From Spongilla lacustris (Eukaryota > Porifera > Demospongiae > Spongillida > Spongillidae): a DNA stretch of 64,000 nucleotides. The position numbers and the translations under genes are program-made. A model generated the notes under the pieces. The model saw only the letters and a list, made by a program, of their open reading frames with translations. It did no database searches and was not told the DNA's origin. Of this stretch, positions 24,032 through 36,926 are shown piece by piece; positions within the stretch are counted from its first letter, which is position 1, and each line of letters starts with the position of its first letter. The DNA lies in contig OX442416.1 of the NCBI GenBank assembly GCA_949361645.1, forward strand, positions 3,525,629 to 3,589,628, written 5' to 3'.

Positions 24032-24127
24032 CTTAATTGCCTCTTTCACATCTACACCCTCGGCCAATAGTATCTGTACTGTGTCCAGGTCTCCATCACG
24101 TGCAGCAATGACTAGCTTTCTTGCAGC
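24032..24127 (-). CDS. Gene A first ANK exon
   Basis: It reads AARKLVIAARDGDLDTVQIL then LAEGVDVKEAIK in 32 codons, acceptor cttag and donor AAG|gttgg. The N-capping form (no TPLH) is typical of the first repeat of an ankyrin stack. Its paralogues are at 2928-3023 and 6521-6581. Confidence 0.85.
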
Positions 24128-25127
24128 CTAAGTAGATCATTGAACATTTATGAACATGTACATGAGTGTGAGTGTAGATTTAAAAACATTTAATAATTAA
24201 AACAAGGCAGACAGGTTTTAACTTGTCCGTTCTATTATGATTTAATTGCGCCCATATATTGGTAGCCTGTTTTTAAATACATGTATGCCCAAGCAGTTGC
24301 ACACAATAACTGATTCGCTAATCGAATCACTTCACCTTTAGTACCATAATTTTCTATGTCCTGGGCAATTTCTCCATCACGAGTACCAAAATTTACTTAA
24401 TTAAGAGGGGCTGGGGGTGTTTGATAGTGCCACTATAACACACTTTTCTTGACATGGAAAGATTTGTGAGACATATTTAAAAAGCGTTAAAAAAGTAATA
24501 AAAGCAGGGGATTGCCAATTACGTGGTGATCAATTTATGCAATATTACATACCTACATGTACATCTGGCACAATGGATTATTTTTCCTGAATTTTAACAT
24601 AGTCATTAATTGGCACACTTGCAATATAGGTACCTACATGTGCTATGTACTACATTTAAAATTATTCTATAGCATGTTTAATTCATGCGTACAGCATAGG
24701 CAGCAGTGTATATTACAGTACCTGCTCGCCGTAACGGAAATGCTCACCTTGAACAATAGAAAACAAGGCATAGTCATCGAGGAGTGTATTGGACCATAGC
24801 GCAACCAATGCGATAAGCTTGGTCTATATGAAACCCCCAACAGCCTTTTTAACTCACCGATGAATATGCCTCAATTGTGAGGTATGACCTTCCGTTGTTG
24901 CTAGCCGGTACTGTATTAGCAACTGTTGTTCACCCCTTGTCAATAAATTATTAAGTGTATACATGTATGAGAAATGGTCAAATGGTTTTCTGACATGTTA
25001 ACATGTAGTGTCCATAGATTGATCCAAATGTGCTCACTATAATCAGCTTAATAGTACAAAGTCGCAATTATTTTCATTAGAAACTGAAAAGCTCCCAATG
25101 AAGCTAATGATAGCATTTACATCTCAC

Positions 25128-25181
25128 CTTGCTATCGCTTGTTCTTTGCTCATCTTCTTCCATTGGAAGTTCCAAAATTTT
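25128..25181 (-). CDS. Gene A acidic linker exon
   Basis: After the acceptor ccatcag the frame reads KILELPMEEDEQRTSDSK and meets AAG|gtgaga, 18 codons in phase 0. It joins in frame to AARKLVIAA at 24127. An ATG at 25163 could also serve as a start (MEEDEQ), so this may be exon 1 or exon 3. The text just downstream of its donor is the part duplicated next to the terminal-type ANK exons at 4.4 and 7.7 kb. Confidence 0.6.
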
Positions 25182-26418
25182 CTGATGGTAAATTACTTAC
25201 TAACAATAGTAGATTGAGTATAGCATTGCTTTTTGGGATTTATATATTGTTATAATTATATATATAGACCCCCTTCTCGTTTTGTACATATAGATGCATA
25301 AGATAGTAATGCACTCAATGTTTGAAAAGAACCACAAAAGAAACAGTACATACACAACATATAGATAGCACTATCCACAAACATGATGGTGGATGTAAGA
25401 AACATGTATCTCAGCATCGCAAAAGGCTTGAAACCAGTTGCTCCGGTTAACTGGTTGTTAGAAATTTTGAACAACCTCAACCGTCAAGCGCGCCTTATAT
25501 CTTGTAATAATGCTGCATTGGCAAGAGAAAACAATAAGCGGACTAACAAGAGCAACGGAGAAAAGAAGGCAGGGATCCATCTCAGGTGGTACATATTTTT
25601 AGCAACTGTATTAAAAAATTAGTCTAGACTAAGTGGCCTATAGCAACAACCCGTGGCGAGATCAGGGACGTGCTTGGGAGTACGCCGTGGACCATATCAG
25701 TGGTGAAGCCTGCATGAGGTTGTGCTTGTTTATAGTGCATAAATAATCGATAATTTTTTTTACACCGGAAATTACCGATTGTTTTAGGACAAGTAAATGG
25801 TTATTTTTTTAAACAACCGACCTTTTTTTTTGTTACAACCGACCGTTTTTATTTTTAAACTACCATGCAGGTTTCACATCACAGCAAACAAATCATGAAT
25901 TCACAGATCATGAATTCATATTGCAAGCCATCTGAGCGCTGCACCTGTAGCACATCATTTCGGCCCAGTCCTTATATGGTGGGATCGCCCCCTTTTAATA
26001 CTTCGCCGAAACCTAATACACTACATTGTAAATTACAGGCTGCTCAGCGGTTACCTGCATATAATAATGGTTCCATTCTGAGTCTGAAATAAGGCGGAGA
26101 GTTTATTAATTTCACTTGATGCAGAAAAATCATTTTCCCCCTCAATCTTTTGTATACTCATGGATCAGTTTTATATGCATGTACGTATCTTGCAAAGGAA
26201 AGGGTTTTTTTAGCATTGTGCAAATACACTGATACTTCGAACACATGCAAAGATACCGGTGGGGAGCTCGAGAGTGAGAAAGAGTGATTTGACTGTTATA
26301 CAATACAACAATACATGTCGTGGCGCCACGAACGTGACCACAGAATAGACATTAAAAAAGAGATATCCCTCGTCTCACCAGTTAATATAAGCTTGCCACT
26401 ACATGTACATGTTCTTAC

Positions 26419-26523
26419 CTGTGTCCTTTCACGCCCAGCTTGATCTAGTTCATCAAACAGTTCTTGTATTCTTTCCAAGATCAGTTCTGAATCATCTGAC
26501 TCTGATGATGAAGTCTCGATCTG
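26419..26523 (-). CDS. Gene A acidic leader exon
   Basis: It reads QIETSSSESDDSELILERIQ then ELFDELDQAGRERTQ, with an acidic Ser patch followed by an amphipathic helix, and ends CAG|gtaagaa. Both ends are phase 0, so it splices in frame to the linker exon at 25181. The acceptor is atgcaag (or gcag three bases on). No known domain is recognised. Confidence 0.55.
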
Positions 26524-26574
26524 CTTGCATAGAATTTACTCACGTCATGTTCATTTCAGTTCCATTATACCTAC

Positions 26575-26583
26575 CTCCTCCAT
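26575..26583 (-). CDS. Possible gene A start exon (ATG GAG GAG)
   Basis: An ATG followed by two Glu codons is immediately followed by a strong gtaggt donor in phase 0, as the next exon requires. A nine-base coding part is all that is visible, so this is a tentative start. The MITE at 26728-26934 lies about 145 bp upstream. Confidence 0.35.
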
Positions 26584-26727
26584 GTCGGCTAAAAGCCCTG
26601 TTGGAACTGAAAAAGGATATAACCACAATACACGCACACAATTCAGAGGCGGATTTGGATCGATTGAGGAGGTGGGGCGGATATGGCACTTGTAATTGTT
26701 TTGAATTTCATACATCACATAATGCCC

Positions 26728-26934
26728 TATCATTGTTACGTGAGCCCCCCCCCCCCCCCCCCCCGGGCCATTGGGAGGGATTTGACCTTTATTAAAGCAA
26801 ACAGCCCCTGGTCGGGGGTTAATAACCGGTCAAATGTCTAAGCTACGTGGATCGGTGGCCTAGTAATGACATTCACGCGTCAAATCCCCGACTTCGCACC
26901 GGGGGGGGGGGGGTGTCTCACGTAACAATGATAC
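26728..26934. mobile_element. ~205-bp MITE with poly-C/poly-G ends
   Basis: The terminal text TATCATTGTTACGTGAG at the left is inverted at the right (CTCACGTAACAATGATA). Each end is followed inwards by a C or G run and then GGGATTTGAC or its complement. It lies just upstream of the presumed gene A start. Confidence 0.75.
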
Positions 26935-27023
26935 AGTAGGCGTATAAGACCCGCATGAAAATTAAATGGCGCTATGGTAGCGCTGAGTTCTTAATTCTGA
27001 TTCATTGGCACATGCCTATTCAT

Positions 27024-30000
27024 GAACCGGAAACGAGCCGCAGTCGGAAGTGCTGTCGCTGCAACGGTGTCAATGCCTGCTGTAAGTTTTGTGCCTGTGC
27101 TAAACTTCAATTAGGCTAAAGCGAACCGTACGTGTACCGATTGCCTCGCGTCAAAGCACGATCGCTGCTAAAATGCACCAGCAGCAATCTCCGCACCGTC
27201 ACGTGTGCTTACAGACAGTGCGTAGAGCTCTCAGCCACTTTGCCAGCATACTTCCTCATTGCCTGATTCCCAGCAGCTGCCTCGGTTGTACAGCCATTGC
27301 CACAGCTGCCATCCACTTCGAATTCACTGCATACTTTGAGTCCCACAAGCCTTCGACTTCAGTCACATGCCTAATTTAAATATAGGCCCACATGTACCCC
27401 CGTTAGACACACGCACGGAATCCACACCACTGCCTTCTACCTTCATCGCGCATTCTCCCTCCACCATCTTTAGTTGGCATGCTCAAACCCAGCTGCCAGC
27501 AATAGCCCCTGCACCTATATCACCAGAACAGGGGTCTGATCCAGGAATTTAGGAGGGGGGGTGGCTGAACCCGGGGTGGTAAAAGGGGGTGGGTGCGGGA
27601 GGGGGATGTGCCCCCTTCCGCGCTTCGCGCGGAAGTTTTTTTTACTGGCGGTAGATACCTTATGCATGAAAAAGTGTTTTCTTTAAGACAGGTGCACTCA
27701 TCGTATCAGATTTTTCACTGAGTTCATTTTGCCTGCTTTCCGTCAAAGATGTTGAAGTGCAAGTCCTTATTGGACTTTTTCAAGTTCAAATCGGAAAGAT
27801 AAATATTCAAAGGTCCTGATCACAGCGTGTCATCAGTATCTGGCCTACCAGTTACTTGTGTATCCTACGAGTCTGAATCTATGGATGATGATGCCGATAC
27901 AGATTCTGATCTGGAAGCAGTATACATGTATATCTCAATCAGCATCTAAATGACGGGTGTAAAACCTCCTCGGCTGAACTTCCTTACACGGATCCACTGA
28001 TCATGCAGACATGAGGAGCAGTCAGAGGAATAGGATCCTGCTCAGGATGTCTGTACAAGATGCAATCTGACAGTCAAGAACATGAAATGATAGAAATATA
28101 TCACTACTGATATCTGAGCAAGACAGGCTTGCAGATGCTGTTTTAATTTTAAAATACTGTATGATTTAGTGTTGCTGGAGTAAGGAAAAGGAAACAGGCT
28201 AAATTTCAGAGACGTTGGCTTCAAGATTATAAATGGCTCTAACATGAAGGATGTCTCAAGAAGGTATCAATACTGTGGCTGTCCATTCACAAATCCTGTA
28301 CGATTTAGCTATGTATGCACAATCAACTGATCGTAAATGAGAATCTATCTTGCAGGAATATTTTTCAAGTAATTTCTCGGACCTATTATGGTTTGTAAAT
28401 GGTGAGTACACAAAAGCACCTAAACTACTCTTTTCGCTTTGAGACAGAAACTAAATGCATGGCAGGCGCCAAGCAATGCAAAGAATTTTAGATTGAATTT
28501 TGAAGCTTTCCTTATTTAGGAGTATCAATCATTCACACAAATGCACCATAGAAAGTTGTGTAGTGAATCAGTGTTGTATGAATAAATCACAACTTTCATA
28601 TGATGTTTTTGTGTAAATGATTGACATATTTGGTAACTTAGTATTATCATGCAGTTTAAAGATGTGCACTGGCAACTATATGCTTACATTGATTTTTCTT
28701 TTGTGCTATGTACTAGTCACAATTATTATGCATGTATCAAAATAAACATCTGATCGTACAAAAAAACAAACAAAGCGTCATGATTTTTTTTTCACCCCTA
28801 AAATGGAAGCTGTTGAACAGACAAGCTATTAGCCCTCAAACAGAAATTGCTGATAGTTCTCAATCAGTATTTTAGTATTCGTAAATAATTATTTGAGGAA
28901 GGGGGGGGGGGGTGGCTAGCCACCCTATCCACCCTCTCTGGATCAGCCCCTGTCTCCATCTTCCAACCATTGGAGCTCCCAATCGACATCGGAAGGCCCC
29001 ATTCAACCTCCATCATGCAGAGCTTCCCTCCCCAGCATAAATCCTGCCTTCTTCCGCACAAGCACACTGTTCTTACACAGCCACCTCCACACTTTATCAT
29101 TCTGTCCCTTTCCTTCCCTTTCTTACATCTCGAACAGGAAACAATGCGTAGTATAGGGAGGTTCAGTTGCTCCTACGATGTGGCGACACCACATTACATT
29201 ACATGCCCAGAGGTTGTTTCCAGGTAATGTGCCTGACACCTGGCTGAAGGAACACGGTCTGTTTCTTTGCCTGGACTGCCAGTTGCTGGTAGCTAATTCC
29301 CACAGCCTATCCCATCGGACTAAATGCGTAAGCACTGCACATGCAGTGGTGGAAACGTTATAGGTATGAACTTGCCAATGTCTGCCAGCATTGATCATAC
29401 TCCTGCGTTGCCGACATTTGAAGACATATGCCAACTGCCTGGTTACACTCTATAGACTTGTGCCTACCAAAGCTAGACCTGCATATGCATGTGCCCTGTC
29501 TGCTGCTCTACGATCAGCTTTGTTTGCTTCTTACCCCTAAACGTAGAGGACGTCATCAGAAGCCTATTTCCATTGAGTACCTCTGTGAATTGTGGTTGAA
29601 AGGTTAATATGGAACGCTTTGGCAGCGTGCTATTGGTCAGACTACTTCAAGACCTTCTCATTCAAGGCACAATGATACTGACAGAAGGATCCACACCTCA
29701 GTTGCTCTATAGCCAGAGAAGGACTGTATGGATAGGCCACACAAATCCTAACTTCATCGGGTCTAGCACTTCACAGTAATGACACTTGAGAACTCCTGCA
29801 TTCTAAGCATCCCAAGGGCCCTCCTCCAACTCCACCCACTGCTGGTAGTTCATGGACAGCTATTCAAAGGATTTCAATGTAGGGGCCATTCTGCGGTCAT
29901 TCCCAAAGACTACTGCATGTGGACCTTCAGGCCTTCGAATTCAACATCTTATAGATGCAGCTGAAATACATTTGCAGGTTCCCATATGCTCTTCTCTTAG

Positions 30001-32086
30001 GGAAATCATCAACCTACTAGCTTCTGGTGAAGTCCCAGTGGTTGTCTCTAAACATTTAGCTGGAGGTAGTCTCATTGCACTGGTGAAAAGTGAAGAGGAT
30101 TTGCCATTTGATATTTGCCCCATTGCAGTAGGTGAAGCTTTACATTGCCTGGTGGGAAAATGTGTTTGTGCAGTTGAAAAGTCCAATGCCAGTGACTTCT
30201 TTTCACCTTACCAGTTTGGAGTTGCTTGTGCAGCAGGAGCTGAAAAGTGTTATCCATGCATGGTCTCAGGTCTTGCATGGATGATCACTGGACAAATGAG
30301 AGCTTCACAGTGCTGAAAATAGACATGCATAATGCATACAATCTTGTGTCTCGTCAGGCCCTCTTGGATGAGTGCAGCATTCAATTCCCAGAGTTGCTCC
30401 CATGGGCATCATGGTGCTATGGCCAACACCAGGTATTGCAGCATGTATTGGGTACGATAAGCTCAGAGGTGAGTGTCCAGCTAGGAGACCCTTTAAGTCC
30501 AATGTTCTTCTGCCTAGTACTACACAAGATTGTGTCTGCTATTGTATCAGATGAAAATTGCTCCAGTTTGCTGTTTCATGCATGGTACCAAGATGATTTT
30601 ATGTGGTCGCTGGTCCTAAGCATGCAGTTTCACGTGCACTCACCATCATCCAAGAGCATGGCCCTCCATTGGGTCTGTTTATTAATGCTGCAAAATATAA
30701 ACTCTTCAGTCTTAGTGATCTCAGCATGTTCCAACCAGAAATGAAGAAATCTAGTGTACCGCATTTGGAGATCCAGGGAGCTCCTATTGGGGATGCTATT
30801 TTTTGTGCTAAAGTTGTATCTCAGAAGTGTTCTATAGCCTCCAAGTTACTCTCCCAACTGGAAGAGGTTGGTTCTTTGGACCCCCCAAGTTGCGCGTGCT
30901 CTGCTTCTGTTATGACAGTGTGGCGGCTTTTGTAAGCTTGTGCACCTGGCAAGATCTACACCACCTTCTCTCATTGTCGAAGGACTGGAGTACTTCGATA
31001 ATGATGTTCGCCACTGCACTGCTTTGCTCTATCTACAGCTGTAGACACCACAAACAGTGCTTGGAAACAGGCACAACTCAGTCTTAGCAGAGGTGGTTTA
31101 GGGCTTTGTCGGCTTTCAGAACATTTATCTGCCTGTTTTATAGCATCTCTAAGCATGGCTGGCATGTGCTCTGAGACCAATCAGTACCTATTGAATGCCA
31201 TCAATAAGTATAATGAAAATGTCTCTAATGAGGAGACGGTTACATTGGAAGCTATCAGGGAGACACCATGCCACCAAACGGTGCTTTCTAAAAAACTGGA
31301 AGACAGCCTGTTTGCACAGCTTTTTTAAAATCATCATTGCCTGACAGAGCTTGCCTTTTATCAGTTTCATCTCCCCATGCTGCAGCATGGCTTTCCACAG
31401 CTCCTTCTCCTTGTCTCAATCTACAGTTGGAGCCTTCAGAGTTCCAAGCAGCCATACAATAGTGGCTTGGTGTTGGCATCTCAGGCTCCCAGGGTGCCAC
31501 ATGTCCTCACTGTCCAGCTCATTCTTTGGACCCTTTAGGCCATCATGCTTTGGCATGCAAGCATGGGGGCGATGTGGTTATTCATCACAACAGGCTCCAG
31601 GATGTATTAGCAGAGTCATGTAGGAGAGCCTGCATAAGTGCTCAGGTCGAGGTTGGGTATGGCTCTACATCTGAGGAGTGCCACACATGACCAGCTGATG
31701 TCCTGGCAGCAAACTGGATGATGGGAAAGCCTGCTGCATTTGTCTTTACTGTCACATCACCTCCTAACCTCAAGTAATTTACCTGAAGCGAGTGTGACAG
31801 CAGGGTCTGCAAACTTTGCAGCAGAGGAGAGAAAGCATAAGGCCAACGACTCCAAATGTGCCGAACTGGGTTGGGTATGCATCCCAATAGCTGCATGGAG
31901 ACATATGGGTGTTGGGGCACTGAAGCAACGTGGGCACTATCGCAGCTAGCCTCTTACTTGGTCACTGGTCAGAACTGCCCAAAGTCTGCAGCTGTCACAG
32001 CCCTATGTCAGAGATTGAGCATGACCCTTGTTAGGGCAAATATGACGGCTCTTCTTTCAAGGGCCATCTCAGATGCAGGCTACTGA
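27024..32086 (+). mobile_element. R2-like non-LTR retrotransposon, near full length (copy C)
   Basis: From 5' to 3': a Cys-rich motif (KCCRCNGVNACCKFCACAK, about 27045), a Pro/Ser-rich region, an insertion at 27529-28952, two zinc-finger-like segments (about 29178-29340), then reverse transcriptase from ACGPSGLRIQHLIDAAEIHL (29913) through FTVLKIDMHNAYNLVSRQAL, a QLGDPLSPMFF block and the active-site YQDD (about 30587), then the linker, CCHC and endonuclease regions (31380-32086). Many frameshifts and stops break it, so it is dead. It meets copy D tail-to-tail around 32.2 kb, both followed by ATT/AAT-rich tails. Confidence 0.85.
27529..28952. mobile_element. 1.4-kb DNA element inserted in copy C
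   Basis: The ends CAGGGGTCTGATCCAGG (left) and the inverse of CAGGGGCTGATCCAGA (right) form a terminal inverted repeat, with poly-G runs just inside both ends (about 27553 and 28901). The N-terminal region of the retroelement continues on both sides. A short acidic open stretch near 27825-27945 (ESESMDDDADTDSDLE) is the only coding-like text inside. No target duplication is clear. hAT-like ends are inferred. Confidence 0.65.
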
Positions 32087-32239
32087 TATGTTATTTAGTC
32101 TAGGTGGGAGTAGGTTATTTAACGTTTATCTGTATTGTACCAGTTTAAATTCTGCATGTTATATTAATATTATTATTATTAAATACATGTAATTTATACA
32201 TAATACACATATACATTACAAACAAAAGGACACTAAGTT

Positions 32240-33145
32240 CTATGGATCTTCCACAGATGATCCTGCTCGAGACAGGAGTGCCCGTGCATTGGCTCGTATC
32301 AAAGTCAGGCTAAGCCTGCCATACAATAAGCTTGGGACTAGGAGCAATTTCCCCTGGTGGCTAGGCGAGAGGCAAGGCGTGATAACATTTGCATGGCTTC
32401 TGCACCCCAGCACGCATAAGTCTCCACTGCTATGGGGATACATGACCAGCCTAGCTCAGAGCACTTGGCATCATTAGCATTGTGCTTGCGCACCTCAGCT
32501 GCCAGAGCTGCAGACCCACTTGTCACACCCGCTTCCATTAACGTACTTGAATTTAGCGTAGATGTGACAGTCAGATCTAGAGCTGCTGGTTTGCCCAAAT
32601 CCCAATGAGGGATAAGAATGTCTGCCGGCCGAGTTCTATGTTCTGCATGCCCCAAACCACTTCCTGCGTCAACTTGAGGACCCAAACCAGCCCGTCGGCA
32701 AGATTCTAAGAGGACATCCCTGAGCCTGTTATGCCATGACACCACATCGCTCCTCCGTGCTTGCATGTTAAAGCATGGTGGCCTAAAGGGTCCAAAGCAT
32801 GGGATGGGCAAAAGGAGCAAACAGGAATATCAGTAACAGCAATGCCTAACCACCACTTTACAGCAATCTGAAATTCAGCAGGTTCAAGATGGAGATTGAG
32901 CCTTAGGGAAGGAATCACAGAGAGCCAAGCAGCTGCATGTGGCGAAGAAATGTATAGCAGATGTGCTTTGTCAGGCAAAAAGACCTTGTCAAGTAACACA
33001 CATAAATCTTGATCCTCAATTTTGCCAGACAGAGATCTTTGGTGCATCACAACATCAAGATGGTCCAACACTAAGGCATCATCAGAGGAGACAAGATCAT
33101 AAAAATCTTTTATGGCCTCAGCTAGGTGCTTGCAAGAAGACTTAT
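32240..33145 (-). pseudogene. R2-like retroelement 3' end (copy D)
   Basis: It begins in the linker (AEAIKDFYDLVSSDDALVLD), passes SSPHAAAWLSVIPSLRLNLH and the CCHC knuckle CSFCPSHALDPLGHHALTC, then shifts frame at about 32760 into the endonuclease (RPADILIPHWDLGKPAALD). It shifts again near 32360 before the tail YGRLSLTLIRANARALLSRA. Two frame breaks are visible. It is 5'-truncated. Confidence 0.8.
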
Positions 33146-33164
33146 TAATTATTATTTTGATATA

Positions 33165-33266
33165 TATAACAGGGCTAAGGCTGAGGTCCTAGCTGCGTTA
33201 TATGGCAGGCTGAACCTCAACTTAGTTAGAGCCAACCTCTCCAGATGCTTTGTCCCTGACTATTAG
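33165..33266 (+). pseudogene. R2-like retroelement C-terminal tail fragment
   Basis: Only the tail is present: AKAEVLAALYGRLNLNLVRA then NLSRCFVPDY and a stop. It is another copy of the same family tail, squeezed between copies D and E. Confidence 0.6.
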
Positions 33267-34238
33267 CAATAGTAGGGTGCATTTATTTATCTTCTTGTAT
33301 CTTGTAATATGAATATCAATACAATACTTACTAAATAATTCTGGCAGATGAAAAATATAATATTAATAATTTTTACATACACCATACAGTACACCAACAA
33401 AATCAAAGTCACAGCAGCAACCACCCCACACCCACACACCTCAGACCCCCTCCTCCGAATGCCGAAACCTTGCACGGGAGAGCAAGGCTCTAGCATTGGT
33501 TCTCACAAGGGAAAGGCTTAGCCTCTGGTACAAGATGGTGGTAGCCTGTGATTTGTTGCATCCCATTTGGATGGCTAAACGAGCCGCAAGCCTGCTTAAG
33601 CCGCAAGAAGGATTGTTGTGCTTCCATGCCTTAGCATCCATATGACTCCACAGCTAGGGGAATGCACACCCATCCATGCTCAGCACACTTGGAATCATTG
33701 GCATTGTGCTTTCTCGCCTCAGCAACCAGAGCAGAAGACTCACACCTCAACCCCGCTTCAGTCAAAGTGGTTGGGTTAAGCGGTGAAGTGATAGTGAGGT
33801 CAAAATCAGCAGGTTTGCCAAGATGCCAGTTGTTGACGAGTACGTCAGCAGGACGAGAGTGCAGCCTGTCAAGACCAAGACCACTTCCAACTTCGACCTG
33901 ATCTCTTAAGCAAGCCCTATGACAGAACTCCACAAAAACATCACGAAGGCTGTTGTGACGCAAAACCACATCACCCCCATGTTTGCACCAAGAATCTCGA
34001 GGTTAGGTACTCGTGACACTTTCATCTCAGGAGGGAAGGAAGACAGGTCACCCTGTCCAAACAACTCGCAATTAGAGAAGTTGATAAACAGCCCCAATGA
34101 TGGACCCATCTCTTGAATAAGAGTCACCGCCCGGGTAACAGCCTGAGAGTGTCCTGCCAAAACCCCGTCGTCAAGGAACCATCTGTTAAACAATAGAGAT
34201 AGACAATCCTTGTCCTGTGCAAGGGATAACAACAACTT

Positions 34239-35274
34239 CAGGCGCGGCGGAGGGTGTCCATATTTGGGGGGGCAGGGGTAAAAAAGATAATTATTTCATA
34301 CCAATGCGCGTACCGTAGTAGTACCCCCCACTGAAAAAAAAAATGGTCCGTGTTTAAACAAGCGTATCTTTGTAAATCGTTCATGCTTCCTCGTACCCTG
34401 TTTCAACATTTCAGAAAAGAACTGGTACTCCAACAAGATTTTAAAAGAAGAATTGCACGCAGCTGCGTTCATGATTTCATGCGGATTACGTCAATACGCT
34501 CGTTTAAACAGGGCCATTTTTTTCGGTGGGAAATGTACCGAATTCGCTGCATGATCATTTCATTCCTTGGCTGCATCCTCCAGATTTATGCATTCTGCTG
34601 GCTCTTTATGCACATGCAAGTTGAAGCAGTTATTAATTCTTCTTTCTGTCACAAATAGGTAAACAGTTGTATCATCGTCGAAATTATGTCTATACTTGCG
34701 TTTGACTTTGTTGTCTTGTAGTTTTTTTTTTAAGGGTACTGACTCGACAACTCACAGAATTACATGTACTCTCTTCGAATTGGTTCCCCCGGCCCCAATT
34801 CAAAACCGCACTTTGTATCGGTAACGTTTGCCTTCAGTATACATGTATTTCTTCCGAGCAGACCATGATTCATGCAATAGAACCTGCCTTCATTTCATCC
34901 ACACGCACCCAAACAAAACACCGATAAATAAGTCATTCACAGTAAGCTAGTCTCGCAAGCCAGACCTACTTCGTTATTGACGATCGATTACAATGGCCTG
35001 GGAACCAGTAGTTGGAACTACTTATCCTGGTCCCCAGTCCATTGTAATCGATCGTCAATAACAAAGTAGGTCTGGCCAAGGATTGTTAACATTACAGCTT
35101 GCGAGGCTAACCCTATTTAAACCCCAGTCACTGACAGTACAGAAATCGCAATAAGATTAAAGTTATTCATAACCTTTATGGTAGCGCAAGGGGGGGCTGA
35201 GCCCCCCCACCTCGATATTTGGGGGGGGGGGGGGCAATAGCCCCCCCCAGCCCCCCCCTGCTCCGCCGCCCCTG
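34239..35274. mobile_element. 1.04-kb DNA element inside copy E, 5-bp TSD
   Basis: The left end CAGGCGCGGCGGAG and the right end CTCCGCCGCCCCTG are inverted repeats, flanked on both sides by AACTT (34234-34238 and 35275-35279). Removing it rejoins the reverse transcriptase text LHK..LLSLAQDKDC. G/C tracts lie inside the right end. It contains a nested palindromic MITE. No transposase is seen. Confidence 0.8.
34948..35109. mobile_element. ~160-bp palindromic MITE nested in the insertion
   Basis: TAGTCTCGCAAGC at the left faces GCTTGCGAGGCTA at the right. Longer inner arms (GTTATTGACGATCGATTACA and its complement) flank a central AGTAGTTGGAACTACT hairpin. The right arm has an extra ~20-bp stretch near 35078-35095. 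Confidence 0.8.
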
Positions 35275-36926
35275 AACTTGTGCAGAACTATGGAAAAGAG
35301 AAGTGGACCCAGAGGATCCCCTTGCTGGACACCTGTCTCCAAGCTTATCTGTCCAAGAGGGTGCCATAACGTGGGGTGGGAACCATAACACCAGCCTACC
35401 CAGGGAAGAAGCTCTGAGAAATGGAGTGCACATTCCTCCAGGAGTGCCTGACGAGACACCAAGTTGAATGCGTTAGACAAATCCACCTTGCAGACAGTAA
35501 AATTATCATCTTTCTAATGTTCCTGGATGTAGCTCCTAACACCATGAATGACCTTTTCTGCCCCAGCAGGGCAAGCAACTCCATATTGTAAAGGAGAGAA
35601 AAGTTCAGAGGTTTTGGGCTTGGTGATGATACAAAGACACTTCCCTGTTAAGCATCTCAATACCTCCCCAACTGCAATAGAGCGAATGTCCAATGGACGT
35701 CCCTCGTTCTTCACTAATGCAGTGAGAGAACCCCCAGCCAGAAACTTTGATACCGAAACTGGCCAGGATGTCGACTACATCACGCAAAGAGGAACAAATA
35801 GAAGTAGGTAGATGGACCTGAGCAGCATCAAGCAGATGCTGAATACGAAGCCCTGAAGGGCCACAGGCTGTACCTTTTGGGGAAGAAATGGAGAACTGAC
35901 AAAATGTTAAAGTCATGTGGCAACACATGATTGACAGGAGGACTTGAAGAGATGGGCAGAGAAGGATGGGGACCTGTAGGATACTTCTGCTGGAGCAAAT
36001 CCCACACCTCTGGGGTATTTGGAGTGACACCTGGTGAATCAAGGGCCTGGCAAGCTTTCCCTTGTAACCCCTCTCTACTCAGACCTACAGCCGAAGACAT
36101 CTTCATTTTGGAAATATCCACTTAGAATTTTGCTTTTGAGAAGGGATGACAGGACGCTTGTTTATTCGGTTCCAAATGATACCAATGTCACCTTGAGACC
36201 ACAGGTTGCATAACTGCTCTATTGATGGGTGCTTACAGTTATGCCCACCCCACCTAGAAGCTCGCAGCACACATTTGGGAAGCATAAAGAGCCTCAACCA
36301 TGCCTCCTCTGAGTTCTCATAGCAGATTGATTTCAGGACGTCTGACAGGACCCGAGCAAAGGCAGGCCTGGCCTTGTGGGGAATGTAGCGAATTGTTGGA
36401 CACTGTAGTTCACACACAGTGTCAAATGAAGGAAGTGCAGGGATTTGATTTTCAGAAGGACTGGAGTCAGCAAGGGAACTATGAAGGAGACTATGACAAC
36501 CTGAGACATTCGTGGGGCACTTCTCCAGATGAGATGCCAAGCGGGACACTGCTACAAGATGGAGACAATGGGTGCAGACAGAGAGGTCTTGTTCCTCTAG
36601 CCACCAGGTAGGTACTTCACCAGGGAAAACCCCTTGAGAGTGGAGATTCATGTGACTTCGCCACATGGTGGGTGCAATGTGCTCCTGGCATCCTGCAACT
36701 ATACACTGTTTCCTGTGGGCGGTGAGTAGAGGCGGCCCTGGAAGACGCGCCGATCGTGGTGATAGAGCATTTGTCCGAAGGGGCAGGGACGGGACTGAGA
36801 GCTCAGGGGACGCAACTTGGCATGAAAGTTCAGAAAACGCTTGCCTTGATGTCGAGGGTGGTTGATTTGCATGGGCCTGGAAATGGTAGATATTGCAATG
36901 GAGAGGAAGAAGATGAAGGCAGCGGC

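Noticed and set aside
25383..25622. 79-codon plus-strand ORF near the start of gene A
   Set aside because: It is unrecognised, lies in the predicted intron of gene A, and has no exon borders.
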